Shown one piece after another: positions 37,830-38,168 of a stretch of 38,168 bases of DNA (position 1 is the stretch's first letter; each line of letters begins with the position of its first letter). The notes beneath the pieces were generated by a model, which made no database searches, had not been told where the DNA came from, and was given only the letters and a program-made list of their open reading frames with translations. This DNA comes from Synechococcales cyanobacterium CRU_2_2. Lineage in GTDB: Bacteria > Cyanobacteriota > Cyanobacteriia > PCC-9006 > JAAUQQ01. Made by a program: the position numbers and the translations under genes. The stretch spans positions 1 to 38,168 of the forward strand of contig JAAUOP010000035.1 in assembly GCA_012034805.1 (NCBI GenBank). Reading direction: 5' to 3'.

Positions 37830-38168
37830 CTACAGCCGGGTTGGATTGACCGCATCTCCTCCGTAAACGATTTGGGGATCAAAAATTTTGCGGATTCGGT
37901 GAACCGAAGCACGATCGCCTCTACATCTGCCGGATCTCCCGTCGCCAGTTTCGTCGTCCCCCCGGCGTCCCCCAGCGGAATCTCGCGATAGAAACAGGAG
38001 CGATAACCCACATGGCAACTCGCACCAGCACCAGCCACCCGTACCCTCATCCACAAACAATCCTGGTCATCATCAATCAAGAGTTGGGCCACCTGCTGCA
38101 CCAGGCCACTCGTTGCGCCCTTGTGCCAAAAGCACCCGGCGACTACGGCTGTAGTAGTGGGCCTGCGC
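37830..38168 (-). CDS. hisI: phosphoribosyl-AMP cyclohydrolase HisI (partial at right edge; two frame breaks)
   Basis: The enzyme opens the adenine ring of phosphoribosyl-AMP in histidine synthesis and is a zinc enzyme. From the right edge the protein reads AHYYSRSR, then, after removal of one C in the CCCGG run near 38134-38138, [53 protein letters not shown]. These hold the zinc cysteines and the family signature. The frame breaks again near 37885: adding one A to the AAAA run gives [15 protein letters not shown] and a stop at 37830, whose FDPxxVYG end is known in stand-alone HisI. The N-terminus lies outside the window. No HisE domain is fused. Confidence 0.8.

Overview
This window is chromosomal DNA of a cyanobacterium. 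More than forty copies of the HIP1 octamer GCGATCGC are spread over genes and gaps. The gene families are typically cyanobacterial: a cyAbrB regulator, a CcmM-type gamma carbonic anhydrase, a cyanobacterial type I secretion cassette and a Zur/COG0523 zinc island. I do not assign a genus. No tRNA, rRNA, CRISPR array, transposase or prophage gene was seen.

Layout. 1-4550 (minus strand): a cell-surface or sugar-modification cluster with a GT2 glycosyltransferase, a DegT-type aminotransferase, a GT-C membrane glycosyltransferase and a Gfo/Idh/MocA dehydrogenase that runs off the left edge. 5444-11433 (plus): a type I secretion cassette with a PpiC-like isomerase, an ABC exporter carrying a cNMP-binding-like and a C39-like domain, and an HlyD adaptor. 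11933-13937 (plus): a cyAbrB regulator and a Ser/Thr kinase. 14032-15672 (minus): a multi-pass MscS-related membrane protein. 16339-20669: an SRPBCC protein, a second-type EF-G and an M42-like peptidase. 20792-25378 (plus): a nitric oxide synthase with an N-terminal beta-rich region, a pseudoglobin-like domain, a globin, a NOS oxygenase and a flavin reductase. As written it is broken into three reading frames. 25543-35849: a zinc-starvation island (thrS, three COG0523 GTPases, an alpha/beta hydrolase, znuB, znuA and hemB on the minus strand, zur divergent on the plus strand). Two near-identical palindromic operators lie upstream of thrS and between hemB and zur. 35818-38168 (minus): a WD40 protein, a stand-alone CcmM-like gamma carbonic anhydrase and a partial hisI.

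How the genes work together. In the zinc island, Zur would release hemB-znuA-znuB and thrS when zinc is scarce. ZnuA/B would import zinc, the COG0523 GTPases would allocate it, and HemB has the metal-site residues of the zinc-independent class. No znuC ATPase gene is present. The NOS gene is the most unusual item; its globin could oxidise the NO that the oxygenase makes.

Quality warning. At least eight single-base frame breaks occur inside otherwise well conserved genes (the Gfo/Idh gene, the ABC exporter, NOS twice, thrS, the gamma carbonic anhydrase, hisI twice). Most are repaired by adding one base next to a short G/C or A run. This pattern suggests sequencing or assembly indels more than gene decay, so the disrupted genes are annotated here as probable full-length genes.
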